A stretch of 64,000 nt of DNA from Metabacillus schmidteae (GCF_903166545.1 NZ_CAESCH010000001.1:4034001-4098000); one strand, 5' to 3'; positions 10,422 to 19,643 are shown, numbered from the stretch's first letter. The notes: generated from the sequence alone by a model not told the origin. A program made the numbers and translations.

Positions 10422-10940
10422 TCAATCTTCAGATTCAGCTTTTTTTAATTTCGTTAAAAACGATTTGAGTGGGAAAATAAATAGTAACGCAAAAACAATA
10501 TTCAACCCAAGGGTTGTTAGTAGTCTTTTGGTTGTAAAATCATATAACGACATGTCAGTGGCACCTATTGCGTAATTAACCCCATATACATAAAACTCAA
10601 GAATTGCAATTGCAAGAGTCGACAAAAAGATGACAATTAAAACATGCTGATGAAGAACTTTCATTGCTTTTGAAACTAAGTAAGCAAGAAATGCATATGC
10701 CAAAAGATAGATCCCGATCACTTCGATATATACAACATCATACAAAAACCCAAAAATCAACCCGAATAACATTCCTTGTGTGCGATTTAAGTAAACTGTG
10801 ATAAAGATAACAAAAACCAACAAAAATCTTGGGATGTATAAATAATCTTCACCTAAAAATGATATACTTACAAGTTGTGCAAAAGTACTTTCACTAATAA
10901 AGACAATAAGGACTAGAAAAGGAAGAATAAAACGTCTCAA
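10422..10940 (-). CDS. mreD: Rod shape-determining protein MreD
   Basis: Integral membrane member of the elongasome that couples MreB filaments to lateral wall synthesis. 172 residues, about five or six hydrophobic segments, normal length. Two bases separate it from mreC. Confidence 0.92.
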   Translation of the reverse strand: MRRFILPFLVLIVFISESTFAQLVSISFLGEDYLYIPRFLLVFVIFITVYLNRTQGMLFGLIFGFLYDVVYIEVIGIYLLAYAFLAYLVSKAMKVLHQHVLIVIFLSTLAIAILEFYVYGVNYAIGATDMSLYDFTTKRLLTTLGLNIVFALLFIFPLKSFLTKLKKAESED

Positions 10941-10942
10941 AA

Positions 10943-11875
10943 CTATTCCTCCTTTTCCTCGGCTTCAACAGGATCTTTAGATGCGGCCACACGGTCTGCG
11001 ACCCATACACGATCAATATCATAAAAATTTGCTGTTGGTTTTACATAAGCCATTTGCTCTAATCCATATGAGTCGGGTTCAACTTCCATAATTTCCCCAA
11101 TGATAATTCCGCTTGGGAAAACCCCGCCCTTTCCGGATGTTATAACCTTTTGACCTTCAACAAGTTTTACATCAGACTCAATTTTCCGAAGCAAAAGTGC
11201 TCCTTTTTCCTCATCGTAACCTTCTATTAAGCCTGTTACTGTTTCATTATTTTTCGTTGTTTCTTTGTTTTCCTCTTTATTATCTTGTTCATTCTCTTTT
11301 ACTTCTGCAGGTTGTACTTCAGCTGAAATTCTATTTTTTAAATCAGTAGCACTTAATAACTGGACTGTTGATGAGAATTGAGAGGTTGATTTTACTTTCC
11401 CTATCAGACCTTGTGCTGTAACAACTGCCATATTAGGCTCAACGCCGTCTTGTTCACCTTTATCGATTGAGATATAGTCATACCATTTTTCAGGATTTCG
11501 CCCTATTACAGCTGAATAGATAGGATTGTATTCTCGTAAATCTGAAACTTTTCCCAGCTCAGTTTTCAATTTTTCATTTTCAACTTTATAATCTTGAAGA
11601 TCTGCCTCAAGCTGCATATACTCATCGAGTCTACTTTTTAACAGCTCATTTTCTTCGTATGTATTCTTTAGATCTTTTATGTTTTCAAAAACATTTGATA
11701 CATAAGCAGCAGGTTTATGAAAAATAGACTGAAAAACACTTACCGTATCCTGCAGGAATTGCTCAGGCCATGACAGCTGTCGGTCATCCTTTAACGAAAA
11801 ACCAATTAATGACACTAACACAATAACACTTACAAGTAACAAGATTAGGCGTTTGTTTAGAAAAAACTGTGGCAT
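10943..11875 (-). CDS. mreC: Rod shape-determining protein MreC
   Basis: Bitopic elongasome protein: one N-terminal membrane segment, a coiled coil (about 70-115), then the beta-barrel MreC domain facing the wall. The start is ATG at 11875 (MPQFFLNKRL), 310 residues. An in-frame GTG upstream lies inside the AAGGTG site. A low-complexity E/N/K insertion (about 195-215) interrupts the barrel domain. Confidence 0.95.
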   Translation of the reverse strand: MPQFFLNKRLILLLVSVIVLVSLIGFSLKDDRQLSWPEQFLQDTVSVFQSIFHKPAAYVSNVFENIKDLKNTYEENELLKSRLDEYMQLEADLQDYKVENEKLKTELGKVSDLREYNPIYSAVIGRNPEKWYDYISIDKGEQDGVEPNMAVVTAQGLIGKVKSTSQFSSTVQLLSATDLKNRISAEVQPAEVKENEQDNKEENKETTKNNETVTGLIEGYDEEKGALLLRKIESDVKLVEGQKVITSGKGGVFPSGIIIGEIMEVEPDSYGLEQMAYVKPTANFYDIDRVWVADRVAASKDPVEAEEKEE

Positions 11876-11907
11876 GATGAACACCTTCTTATTTACAATT
11901 TAAAAAC

Positions 11908-11955
11908 ACACCGGTACGCGTAAGGATATTGCTCCTTACATACAAATACCGGTGT
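11908..11955 (-). other. Nested stem-loop between mreB and mreC
   Basis: Outer arms 11908-11916 / 11947-11955 (9 bp, perfect) enclose inner arms 11920-11926 / 11933-11939 (7 bp, perfect). In the minus direction the outer stem is followed by GTTTTTAAA about 20 nt before the mreC ribosome binding site. It could act as an attenuator or mRNA-processing hairpin. Confidence 0.65.
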
Positions 11956-11959
11956 TTCA

Positions 11960-12004
11960 CTTATACTATCAGAAATATAAAATTTTAATGGAAGATAGTA
12001 TAAG
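11960..12004. repeat. Dispersed 41-bp palindromic repeat, copy 1
   Basis: Perfect 11-bp arms 11960-11970 / 11994-12004 around a 23-nt centre. The 41-bp core 11962-12002 matches the reverse complement of 50026-50066 at 35 of 41 positions without gaps. Confidence 0.75.
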
Positions 12005-12026
12005 AAAAACTATGGCTTTCGCCATT

Positions 12027-12051
12027 AAAACTTGGCGACAAGCCAAGTTTT
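12027..12051 (-). terminator. Hairpin after mreB
   Basis: Arms 12027-12036 / 12042-12051 with a 5-nt loop, AAAACTTGGC type, with four T residues at the minus-strand 3' side. It lies about 20 bp past the mreB stop codon and may act as a partial terminator before mreC. Confidence 0.65.
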
Positions 12052-12071
12052 TCTAATCATTTCATTTTAAC

Positions 12072-13094
12072 TTAACGGCTGTCTCTTGCTTTATTTTTAA
12101 ATAGATGAATGTGCTCTAACGCTTTACCTGTACCAATTGCAACACAATCCAGAGGATCTTCTGCAATTAATACCGGCATATTGGTTTCTTCACCGATGAC
12201 TTTATCAAGATTTCGAAGCAATGCTCCTCCACCAGTTAACACAATCCCACGATCCATAATATCTGCGGCAAGTTCCGGTGGTGTTTTTTCTAATGTATTT
12301 TTAACAGTGTCCACAATGGTATCAACGGTGTCTTTTAAAGCATCGGCAATTTCTTCTGCAGTAATAGAAATAGTTTTTGGTAATCCAGTTAAAAGATCAC
12401 GACCTCTAATGTCCATGTTTTCTACACCATCTGGTGAACCAGCTGAGCCTACCTCAACTTTAATGGCTTCAGATGTACGATCACCAATCATTAAGTTATA
12501 TGTTTTGCGAATGTATGTAGTAATCGCCTCATCCATTTCATCACCTGCAACACGAATCGATTGACTCGTTACGATACCGCCAAGAGAGATAATCGCTACT
12601 TCAGTTGTACCGCCGCCGATATCAACAACCATGCTTCCAGTTGGCTCCCAAACTGGTAAATTCGCCCCAATTGCAGCTGCGAACGGCTCTTCAATCGTAT
12701 ATGCATCTCTTGCACCAGCTTGTCTTGTTGCATCAATTACAGCTCTTTCCTCAACAGCAGTAATCCCAGATGGTACACAAACCATCACATAAGGTTTTCC
12801 TGAGAATATACCTTTTGTTTTGGTTGCCTGTTTAATATAATACTTCATCATCGTTGCAGTTGTTTCGTAATCTGCAATAACTCCATCTTTCATAGGTCGA
12901 AGTGCTACAACATTGCCAGGTGTACGACCGATCATATTTTTCGCATCATTTCCAACGGCAACAATTTGTTTTGTGTCTGTTTGCAGGGCCACAACTGATG
13001 GCTCACGTACAACAATTCCTTTACCTTTTACAAACACAAGTGTGTTTGCTGTCCCTAAATCTATTCCAAGGTCTCTTGTCCCAATTCCGAACAT
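12072..13094 (-). CDS. mreB: Rod shape-determining protein MreB
   Basis: Actin-like filament protein that organises lateral wall synthesis. 340 residues with phosphate-1 motif DLGTANT (12-18), phosphate-2 motif DIGGGTTE and adenosine motif TGGGALL. Followed by mreC, mreD, minC and minD in the B. subtilis order. Confidence 0.98.
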   Translation of the reverse strand: MFGIGTRDLGIDLGTANTLVFVKGKGIVVREPSVVALQTDTKQIVAVGNDAKNMIGRTPGNVVALRPMKDGVIADYETTATMMKYYIKQATKTKGIFSGKPYVMVCVPSGITAVEERAVIDATRQAGARDAYTIEEPFAAAIGANLPVWEPTGSMVVDIGGGTTEVAIISLGGIVTSQSIRVAGDEMDEAITTYIRKTYNLMIGDRTSEAIKVEVGSAGSPDGVENMDIRGRDLLTGLPKTISITAEEIADALKDTVDTIVDTVKNTLEKTPPELAADIMDRGIVLTGGGALLRNLDKVIGEETNMPVLIAEDPLDCVAIGTGKALEHIHLFKNKARDSR

Positions 13095-13327
13095 AGGGTG
13101 TATCTTCCTTTCTGAAACGAATGTACTTTTTACTTATTATTTTCAGGAAAATTGACAGAATACAACTTTCTTCTTTGTTAGATAAACTTGCGTGTGTCGC
13201 ATATACGAATTTGACTCTACGTACATTGACAGCTTTCTTCACTCTTCCCTAAAAAAAGAGTCTTTTGGGTCATTCCTAAAAAAACTCATAAATCTTATTA
13301 TATCGTAATTACTCAAAAAAAAAAGTA

Positions 13328-14017
13328 TTAGATATAGCCTTTTTCTTTCAAACTAACGAATTTTTGTTCACCAATAATAAGATGGTCCAAAAGTTCGATC
13401 CCTAACATCTTACCGCACTCAGTTAAACGCTTGGTTACTTCAATATCCTCCCGGCTTGGTGTCGGATCACCTGAGGGGTGATTATGTATACAAATTAAAG
13501 AAGCTGCAGATCGCTTTAATGCTTCTTTGTAAACCTCCCTCGGATGGACAATTGATGCATTTAGACTACCGATAAAAACAGTTTGTTTATGAAGGACTTG
13601 ATTTTTGGTGTTTAAATATAAGCAGACAAAGTGTTCCTGGCTTAAAAAACGCATCTCCTCCATGACATAATTGGCTCCGTCTTGTGGAGAGCGAATGACA
13701 AACCGATCATCATAGGTTAATCGGTTCATACGTCGTCCCAGCTCTAATGCAGATAAAATTTGCACAGCCTTTGCCGTACCGATCCCGGATATGGTTGTAA
13801 TCTCATTTACAGAAGCATCTTTTAACATTCTTAACCCTTCAAAATGTTTTAATAATTTTTGTGACAATTCTAATACGGATTCCTTTTTCGTACCAGTACG
13901 GAGTAAAATCGCTAATAATTCTTGATTTGACAGCTTGTCTGCTCCCTCATTTAACAGTCGCTCTCTTGGTCGTTCATCTTGCGGGAAATCCCGGATTTTA
14001 AAGGTTGACGATTCCAT
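13328..14017 (-). CDS. radC: RadC/YsxA family JAB-domain protein
   Basis: 229 residues: a helix-hairpin-helix N-terminal part (SGIGTAKA near 77-84) and a JAB1/MPN metalloprotease-like domain with His178, His180 and Asp191 (HNHPSGD). Conserved upstream of mreB in Bacillus. The old DNA-repair role is not well supported, and the family's function is uncertain. Confidence 0.93.
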   Translation of the reverse strand: MESSTFKIRDFPQDERPRERLLNEGADKLSNQELLAILLRTGTKKESVLELSQKLLKHFEGLRMLKDASVNEITTISGIGTAKAVQILSALELGRRMNRLTYDDRFVIRSPQDGANYVMEEMRFLSQEHFVCLYLNTKNQVLHKQTVFIGSLNASIVHPREVYKEALKRSAASLICIHNHPSGDPTPSREDIEVTKRLTECGKMLGIELLDHLIIGEQKFVSLKEKGYI

Positions 14018-14118
14018 TTATCCTCCTTCTTTCCCTTTCTGCTCAAAATCTTTTCTCTATGTGAATATCATGTTCTTGCACTACCGTTTTATGCCACAAC
14101 TGTTCTGAAATTTAGCCA

Positions 14119-14688
14119 TTACCATTTCAACCCGGCATTGATTAGTTCTCTTTTGGTTCGGGCAATCGGCAACCCCATGACAGCATAATAATCACCTTTA
14201 ATTTCTTTCACTAATAGAGCTCCAAAACCTTGAATACCATAAGCACCAGCTTTATCCATCGGTTCTCCGGTTGCAATATACTCCTCAATTTCTTTTTGAG
14301 ATAATGAATAAAACATCACACTTGTTTTTTCACAAAAAGTATGGTGATTTCGGTTGTGAACAATCGATACGCCAGTATATACCTCATGAGTTTGACCAGA
14401 AAGCATTGTCAGCATTTCCATTGCTTCTTTTTCATTTTTAGGCTTTCCGAGCATTTTTCCTTGAAACACAACGAGTGTATCAGAACCTATAACATATGCA
14501 TCATGATTTGATTTTGCTACATTTTCTGCCTTTTGCTGTGCCAATGATTGAACCATGTCTGCCGGATGAAGATTCTCGTCTACAACCTCCTCAACCTCAC
14601 TACTTATTACTTCAAAAGGACGTTGCAAAAGCTCTAGAAGTTCTTTTCTACGGGGAGAAGCGGAAGCTAAGATGAGGCTTGAATTCAT
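14119..14688 (-). CDS. maf: Nucleoside triphosphate pyrophosphatase Maf
   Basis: Hydrolyses non-canonical or UTP/dTTP-type nucleotides to monophosphates. In B. subtilis Maf is linked to septum arrest in competent cells. 189 residues with the signature SASPRR (9-14), the conserved SEVEE stretch and the catalytic region IGSDTLVV. Confidence 0.94.
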   Translation of the reverse strand: MNSSLILASASPRRKELLELLQRPFEVISSEVEEVVDENLHPADMVQSLAQQKAENVAKSNHDAYVIGSDTLVVFQGKMLGKPKNEKEAMEMLTMLSGQTHEVYTGVSIVHNRNHHTFCEKTSVMFYSLSQKEIEEYIATGEPMDKAGAYGIQGFGALLVKEIKGDYYAVMGLPIARTKRELINAGLKW

Positions 14689-14783
14689 GTGTAAAACATC
14701 CTTTCTTCGTTTCAGATTAGAAGATACTTCTATATCTTACCAAATGAGGTTTTTTTGGACAATTTTTCATTTTTTAATTTTAC

Positions 14784-14830
14784 ATAAAAAAATCCAAATC
14801 TTCTCTACTTTTATATAGAGGAGATTTGGA
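14784..14830 (-). terminator. Terminator after spoIIB
   Basis: Arms 14793-14805 / 14817-14829 (13 bp, one mismatch) with a long T-run in the minus direction, 15 bp past the spoIIB stop codon. Confidence 0.88.
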
Positions 14831-14844
14831 GTTTTATCCTAACT

Positions 14845-15870
14845 TTACTGCAAGGCTTGAACAACATCGAGAATTGATTGTTGTGCTTCCCAGCCTTTGT
14901 TTTCCTTAAGATTTGTTGTAGCCACTAGGAGCTTATCGACTAATTTTTTTTCATTATCATTTCCTGTTTCAATTGCATTTAGTTGTTCTTCTATTTTTGC
15001 CAATTGGTCAACAGTAGCATTCTGATTATTCGTTACCGCTGCAGACAATGTTGCTAAACTTGTGATGGAATCTACCCATTTCTCAGGTGTTTTTGTTGTT
15101 GATATGGAAAGAGTAAGCTGCTTTCCTCCCCAAAACTCCTGGAATTGGTGTTGTTTATATTGCTCATTCATGGCACTGGTCTCCGTTTTTTCCTTCCCTA
15201 ATCCTGCCAACACCGCAAAGGAACCATCTGTTTCAATAACGGTTGAGGCTAAACCCTTATCCTTGATTTCTGCTGCAACTGTATCCGCCCCTTCTTTAGT
15301 TGAAAAAATCCCACCTTGTACGGCATAAAGCTGCAATGACGCTGATGAAGCGGCTGTGCTAGTTTGTTGTTGATCACCCTTTTTTTGATCGGAAGAATCT
15401 TTTGCTTCTGTATTGTCTGAATCACCTGTCACGACTACCTCTGATGGTGTTGCTGAGGCTGGCATGTCTTCATTTGATAAGAAATTTAACGCAATATAAC
15501 CAAACCCCACCCCAATTCCTACAGCCAACAAAACAATTGTCGTCATTTGTTTCATTGGAAAACCAACATTGCGATTGGTCTTCTTTTTCGAAGGATATTG
15601 AAAGGGTGTTACATTTTCATTTGATAGTATTTTCTTCTTTTTAGAGGGAATGATCACTTTTGGATCTTCTTCAAAAACTGGATCGTCCTCAGGTAATAGC
15701 CACGGAAAATCATCTTCCTCCTTTTTAGCTGAAGCCATTTCCTTTTCTGCTTTAAGCTTTTCTTTCCATGATACTATTTCGTATTGGTGTGTTGATTCTT
15801 TATTTTCGGTTAAGGGACGGTCCTTTCCGTTTATTTTAATTTTCACTGTATCTGAGGTCTCCTTCTTCAT
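14845..15870 (-). CDS. spoIIB: Stage II sporulation protein SpoIIB (SPOR domain)
   Basis: Helps septal peptidoglycan dissolution and engulfment. 341 residues: an acidic/basic cytoplasmic region starting VKIKINGK, one membrane segment (about 110-130), and a SPOR-type peptidoglycan-binding domain (about 180-260, YAVQGGIFSTKEGA). The N terminus and the position just upstream of maf match B. subtilis spoIIB. In B. subtilis comC lies next upstream; here the pilus locus takes that place. Confidence 0.88.
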   Translation of the reverse strand: MKKETSDTVKIKINGKDRPLTENKESTHQYEIVSWKEKLKAEKEMASAKKEEDDFPWLLPEDDPVFEEDPKVIIPSKKKKILSNENVTPFQYPSKKKTNRNVGFPMKQMTTIVLLAVGIGVGFGYIALNFLSNEDMPASATPSEVVVTGDSDNTEAKDSSDQKKGDQQQTSTAASSASLQLYAVQGGIFSTKEGADTVAAEIKDKGLASTVIETDGSFAVLAGLGKEKTETSAMNEQYKQHQFQEFWGGKQLTLSISTTKTPEKWVDSITSLATLSAAVTNNQNATVDQLAKIEEQLNAIETGNDNEKKLVDKLLVATTNLKENKGWEAQQSILDVVQALQ

Positions 15871-15928
15871 ATGCCTCCCACCCTTCTTAGTGCACGAGCA
15901 TTCATAATGATCTTATGCTAACAAAAGG

Positions 15929-15964
15929 ATAAAAAAAAAGAACAAGACATTTGTCGTCTTGTCC
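15929..15964 (-). terminator. Terminator of the pilus operon
   Basis: Arms 15940-15948 / 15956-15964 with one mismatch and nine T residues in the minus direction, about 32 bp after the pilO stop codon. It separates the pilus run from spoIIB. Confidence 0.88.
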
Positions 15965-15995
15965 ATAATATTTTCCGCCATTTTCTGACAGTTTC

Positions 15996-16763
15996 CTACT
16001 CATCGTCTTCATCTACTACATTCGTAAATGGATTTTCTTTGTCACTTGGTGCAGGTGTATGGAATGGCGGAAGTTGATCTTTCAGTTCTTCAAGATTTGG
16101 TAAATAAAATGTCGATACAACCACTTGATACGTGAATTCACTTTCTTCGCTCGTATCATCTATCTGTATAAGCTCTTGTTTACCTTCTACTGAAACAGAC
16201 TCAATTTGAGTAATTCGTTTTGTATTCTCCAACTGTCTAAGAAACTCTTCTACTTCATAATAGCTGGGAGATGTTACAGACAATTCAACCGTTAATTTTT
16301 CAATTCCTTTAGGCATAGTATCTGATGTTGCCGTCTCCGTAGAGTCTTCACTTTCAGCTGTTTCACTATCGGGATCCAGTTTTTCATCATAAGCCTCGAC
16401 GAGTTCATCATCTTGCTCTTCTTCTGTAACAGCTTCCCCATCCTGAAAACTTAACGTTGTAATCAAACTGCTTGAAATTGTTTCAGCTTTCTCTAAATCT
16501 AATAAGAATTGCTCTTCAAATGGGCTAACAGGCAATATTTTTTGTAATTCAACTGCTGATAACAGTGTTCCTTCACTATTTTCTCCACTAGAAGCCTGAA
16601 GCGTTTGAATAAGCGTATTTTCTGTGTCAATTTGACCTTGTAAGCTCTTAATCTCCTGTGATTTCGGCTGAAGAAGGAGCAAATAAGAAAAATAAACGAG
16701 TAAACCTGTTATGACGACAGTGAAAACAATGAAGACTGTATGTTTCTTTCTCCACTCAATCAT
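15996..16763 (-). CDS. pilO: Type IV pilus alignment protein PilO
   Basis: Part of the PilM-PilN-PilO complex that links the cytoplasmic motor to the pilus. 255 residues: short basic N terminus, one membrane segment (about 10-31), a coiled-coil stretch, then a periplasm-type ferredoxin-like domain interrupted by a very acidic D/E/S/T insertion (about 108-150) absent from classic PilO. Overlaps pilN by 4 nt. Assigned from topology, length and position after pilM-pilN. Confidence 0.82.
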   Translation of the reverse strand: MIEWRKKHTVFIVFTVVITGLLVYFSYLLLLQPKSQEIKSLQGQIDTENTLIQTLQASSGENSEGTLLSAVELQKILPVSPFEEQFLLDLEKAETISSSLITTLSFQDGEAVTEEEQDDELVEAYDEKLDPDSETAESEDSTETATSDTMPKGIEKLTVELSVTSPSYYEVEEFLRQLENTKRITQIESVSVEGKQELIQIDDTSEESEFTYQVVVSTFYLPNLEELKDQLPPFHTPAPSDKENPFTNVVDEDDE

Positions 16764-17341
16764 TGTTTACTCTCCTCCTTCTCAAAAGCCTTTACCGCAT
16801 TTCGATCAATTGACAGCTCATATGTTGCTAGATACCTTGGAACAGTGTCTTCTTGATCTTCCAGTGGAACAGCTTCAACTGTTACAAGTCTCACTTCGTT
16901 CATTACATCAGAATCCTTTAACCGTTTTAAATAATAAGCGGCTTCTCTTGAAGATTCAAATTGAACAAGTAGATGTAAAGAAGCATTTTCCCCATATTCC
17001 AAACTATAAAAATACCCTTTTTCAGGGAGCTTTTTCGTTAATTCATTTAAAAGAGGAACAAAGTCAATTGGATACTCCTTTGACCACTCAATCGCTTTTT
17101 CCAATTCAGCAACAGCCTTTGATGAGTCATCTTGACTTGCCTGTTGTTGAAGTGCAGCTGTTTGTTGCTGAACCTGCTGATATTCCTGTTGGAGTTGAGT
17201 GATTTGCTCGTTCTTCTGTTTAACCATCATCAAAATAACAAGTGTTCCTACTAATAAAATGATGGCAATCATCAGCAAAACGAGTATATTGGTGTAATTT
17301 CGTTGTTGTTTTTGTGGGAGTAAATTGATTTCCGCTAACAT
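16760..17341 (-). CDS. pilN: Type IV pilus assembly protein PilN
   Basis: 193 residues beginning MLAEINLLPQ. The INLLP motif is the short cytoplasmic segment that PilN inserts into PilM in characterised systems. A membrane segment (about 18-40), a glutamine-rich coiled coil and a small alpha-beta domain follow. Spacing to pilM is 7 bp and it overlaps pilO by 4 nt. Confidence 0.88.
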   Translation of the reverse strand: MLAEINLLPQKQQRNYTNILVLLMIAIILLVGTLVILMMVKQKNEQITQLQQEYQQVQQQTAALQQQASQDDSSKAVAELEKAIEWSKEYPIDFVPLLNELTKKLPEKGYFYSLEYGENASLHLLVQFESSREAAYYLKRLKDSDVMNEVRLVTVEAVPLEDQEDTVPRYLATYELSIDRNAVKAFEKEESKQ

Positions 17342-17348
17342 ATTTGCT

Positions 17349-18344
17349 TTACACCTCTTTTAATGCTAATCCAAGCACGGTATGAAACTTATTAGGAACA
17401 GCAATGTTTTTATGTGTGTACACCTGTGTTTGTGGATGTGTAATATTAATGGATGTTACTGACTCTTGCAAGATATTCATAAATTCATCAATATATGGGT
17501 TATCACCTAATAATATAATTTGCGTAATTTGATGATCTCCCTGATGAAGGCTGAAACGATAAAAATTAATAATCTTTTCGATTTCCTTCACAGTATCTCG
17601 AAAATGATTCAGCAAAACATCTTTTTCTTTTACTTCATATTGATAGTAAACTTGTGTTTCCGGATCTAGTTTATATGACCAATTTTTGCTCATGTCTTCT
17701 AACTGTAAATGGCGAGTAAAAATTGGTTTTAGCTGTTCGAAAATACTGAAATTGATTGAATCAAGTTTTACATCAACTAATAGAGTATTTTCCTTTTCTG
17801 AAACATGTTGTTGATGAAAAAGGAAACGATAATCTGAGAGTGCAGATAAGTCAGCTGCACTAGGATCTAGTTTAAGATCATCTAATAGTTCAGTATATTC
17901 GTTAATCGTTGCTTCCGGTGCTGCAAACAAAAGGATTTCCTTATCTGTTTCCGTTTCTTGAAGAGGAACAAAATCAAATACAGGCTCTTCAAATGGAAGA
18001 TGAATGTTATGACCTATCTCTAAATAAAGATATCCTTTGATTTCATCATCCTTTAAATCTACCGGCACCTTCACCTTGCGCACACTTACAAAAGCATCAG
18101 GCGTGATAAAGCGAACTTGCTTCCTCTTTATTCCCCAATCTTGAATACATTGCCCCAGAATCAAGGATAGTTTATCAGGATCTTTAATTCGACCATCTAC
18201 TATAATACCCTCTGGAAGATAGCTTTCAAAAAAGCGATGAACGACTAACGGTTCAACCGTTTTAAGCTCGAGTAACTGGATCGAATAATTCGATATATAT
18301 ACATTCACTGCTTGTTGTTTTTGAGTAAATAAACGATATGCCAT
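17349..18344 (-). CDS. pilM: Type IV pilus actin-like protein PilM
   Basis: Cytoplasmic actin-like ATP-binding protein that binds the PilN N terminus. About 331 residues. Divergent, but with the family layout: an early beta-rich segment ending in the VRKVKVPV stretch, a phosphate-type loop around VDVKLDSINFS, and a C-terminal LGDNPYIDEF segment. The start is ATG at 18344 after AGAGG; a TTG two codons earlier is less likely. Immediately followed by pilN and pilO. Confidence 0.83.
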   Translation of the reverse strand: MAYRLFTQKQQAVNVYISNYSIQLLELKTVEPLVVHRFFESYLPEGIIVDGRIKDPDKLSLILGQCIQDWGIKRKQVRFITPDAFVSVRKVKVPVDLKDDEIKGYLYLEIGHNIHLPFEEPVFDFVPLQETETDKEILLFAAPEATINEYTELLDDLKLDPSAADLSALSDYRFLFHQQHVSEKENTLLVDVKLDSINFSIFEQLKPIFTRHLQLEDMSKNWSYKLDPETQVYYQYEVKEKDVLLNHFRDTVKEIEKIINFYRFSLHQGDHQITQIILLGDNPYIDEFMNILQESVTSINITHPQTQVYTHKNIAVPNKFHTVLGLALKEV

Positions 18345-18358
18345 GCTCAAAACCTCTC

Positions 18359-19132
18359 TTAATAGAAGTAAGGAAAGAAATAGGTTACATATAATTGGAT
18401 CAGGTCATGACCAAAGAAATAGGCAATTAAAGCACCAACTACGAGGAATGGGCCAAATGGAAAAGGTTTTCCTTTTTTTATAAGGCCTATCATCATTCCA
18501 AAGATACCAACGATTGTACCAATTAATGTAGCTAGAAAGAAGCATAATAATACAAGCTTCCATCCTAAGGCGAGACCAAACACAGCCATTAGCTTCATAT
18601 CACCGCCACCCATACCTCCTCGGCTAACTAAGATGACGATAAGCGGCACAGCAGTTCCAATCACTAGACCAGCAAATGGATCCCACCATGGATCTGTTGG
18701 AATAAAAAGTCGTTCTCCTAAAAATAAAAGAAGAAAAAACAAATTTACTTTATCGGGAATAATCATATATTTCAAATCAGAAACAATGACAATCATACAT
18801 AATGAGATTAGTGTCCAAGCTATAACCAATTCTTTTGACCATCCCACCAAAAGCGGTGAAATCGTAAAAAGAATCGCTGTTAGAAATTCCATTGAAGGAT
18901 ATAACGGTGAAATGGACGTTTTACAGTTGCGGCATTTACCGTTTTGGAATAAGTATGAAAAAATTGGAATTAGTTCAAGAGCTGATAGTTTTTTGTCACA
19001 TACTGGACAGGCTGAGCCTGGGTATGCGATCGATTTTTTGATTGGGACGCGTAGACCGACGACATTGTAAAAGGAGCCGAGGACTGCGCCTAGGATGAAG
19101 ATGTAGGTGTGTAGGGTGATGAGTGTTGGCAT
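18359..19132 (-). CDS. pilD: Prepilin peptidase / N-methyltransferase PilD
   Basis: Polytopic aspartic protease that cleaves the class III leader of prepilins after glycine and methylates the new N terminus. 257 residues with the zinc-type cysteines Cys42/45 and Cys67/70 of the methylase loop, and both catalytic aspartates, Asp119 (SDLKYMIIPD) and Asp178 (GGGDMK). It sits where B. subtilis has comC and may serve the competence pseudopilus as well as this pilus. Confidence 0.93.
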   Translation of the reverse strand: MPTLITLHTYIFILGAVLGSFYNVVGLRVPIKKSIAYPGSACPVCDKKLSALELIPIFSYLFQNGKCRNCKTSISPLYPSMEFLTAILFTISPLLVGWSKELVIAWTLISLCMIVIVSDLKYMIIPDKVNLFFLLLFLGERLFIPTDPWWDPFAGLVIGTAVPLIVILVSRGGMGGGDMKLMAVFGLALGWKLVLLCFFLATLIGTIVGIFGMMIGLIKKGKPFPFGPFLVVGALIAYFFGHDLIQLYVTYFFPYFY

Positions 19133-19157
19133 TTTGGTAACTCCTTTTCTAAAGATA

Positions 19158-19187
19158 GAAAGATAGTCCTCAATAGGACTATCTTTC
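19158..19187 (-). terminator. Strong hairpin between pilin gene and pilD
   Basis: Perfect 13-bp arms 19158-19170 / 19175-19187 with a 4-nt loop, starting 3 nt past the pilin stop codon. The minus-strand 3' side is pyrimidine-rich but lacks a clean T-run, so it may be a leaky terminator or a 3' stabiliser that gives far more pilin mRNA than pilDMNO mRNA. Confidence 0.75.
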
Positions 19188-19190
19188 TAA

Positions 19191-19643
19191 TTATTTATAA
19201 TTGTCAATATCTTCTCTAGTTAAATCACTAGCATCTATATTATCAGTCGCATCTGCGTATTTACTTGCTCCTTCAAGAGTTACATAGTAATTTGTTGGGC
19301 TTTCTGGGTCATCAACAATTACAAATGATTTAGTTGTATCATAATCTGCATTACCATTTGGATCTTTAATTGATTCTAGATGACCTGCATCAATAAGCTC
19401 TTTTAATGTAACTTTATTATCAGTCTCTTTATCTTTGTTAACTATATCACCGGTTGTAACATATAGTCTTGCAGCATTAGCAATTTGCTTAGCATTCGCA
19501 ATATGTGCATCTGCTTTAGAATTAGCAATCATCCCACCAATAGCCGGAATCGCAATCGCAGCAATAATCCCTAAAATTACAACAACCGCTAAAAGCTCAA
19601 TTAATGTTAAACCGCGCTCATTTTTCATAATTTTCTTTAACAT
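19191..19643 (-). CDS. Major type IV pilin (PilA-like)
   Basis: 150-residue prepilin with an 11-residue basic leader ending in Gly (KNERG), cleaved before LTLIELLAVV. Glu at +5 of the mature protein is present; residue +1 is Leu instead of the common Phe. A long hydrophobic helix follows, then about 95 acidic, cysteine-free residues. It lies between platform gene pilC and pilD, with its own likely promoter upstream and a strong hairpin downstream, which fits an abundant main subunit. Confidence 0.92.
   Translation of the reverse strand: MLKKIMKNERGLTLIELLAVVVILGIIAAIAIPAIGGMIANSKADAHIANAKQIANAARLYVTTGDIVNKDKETDNKVTLKELIDAGHLESIKDPNGNADYDTTKSFVIVDDPESPTNYYVTLEGASKYADATDNIDASDLTREDIDNYK

Noticed and set aside
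12109..12564. Long open frame on the plus strand opposite mreB (and similar ones opposite clpX, minC and tig)
   Set aside because: These lie fully inside well-conserved genes, lack ribosome binding sites, and have Ser/Thr-rich composition typical of antisense frames.
13137..13153. CodY-like box (ATTTTCAGGAAAAT) upstream of mreB
   Set aside because: The half-sites are spaced one base too far apart for the CodY consensus, and mreB is not an expected target.
13021..13242. Minus-strand 73-codon frame overlapping the start of mreB
   Set aside because: It runs into mreB in another frame, has no convincing start site, and the mreB start is fixed by family conservation.
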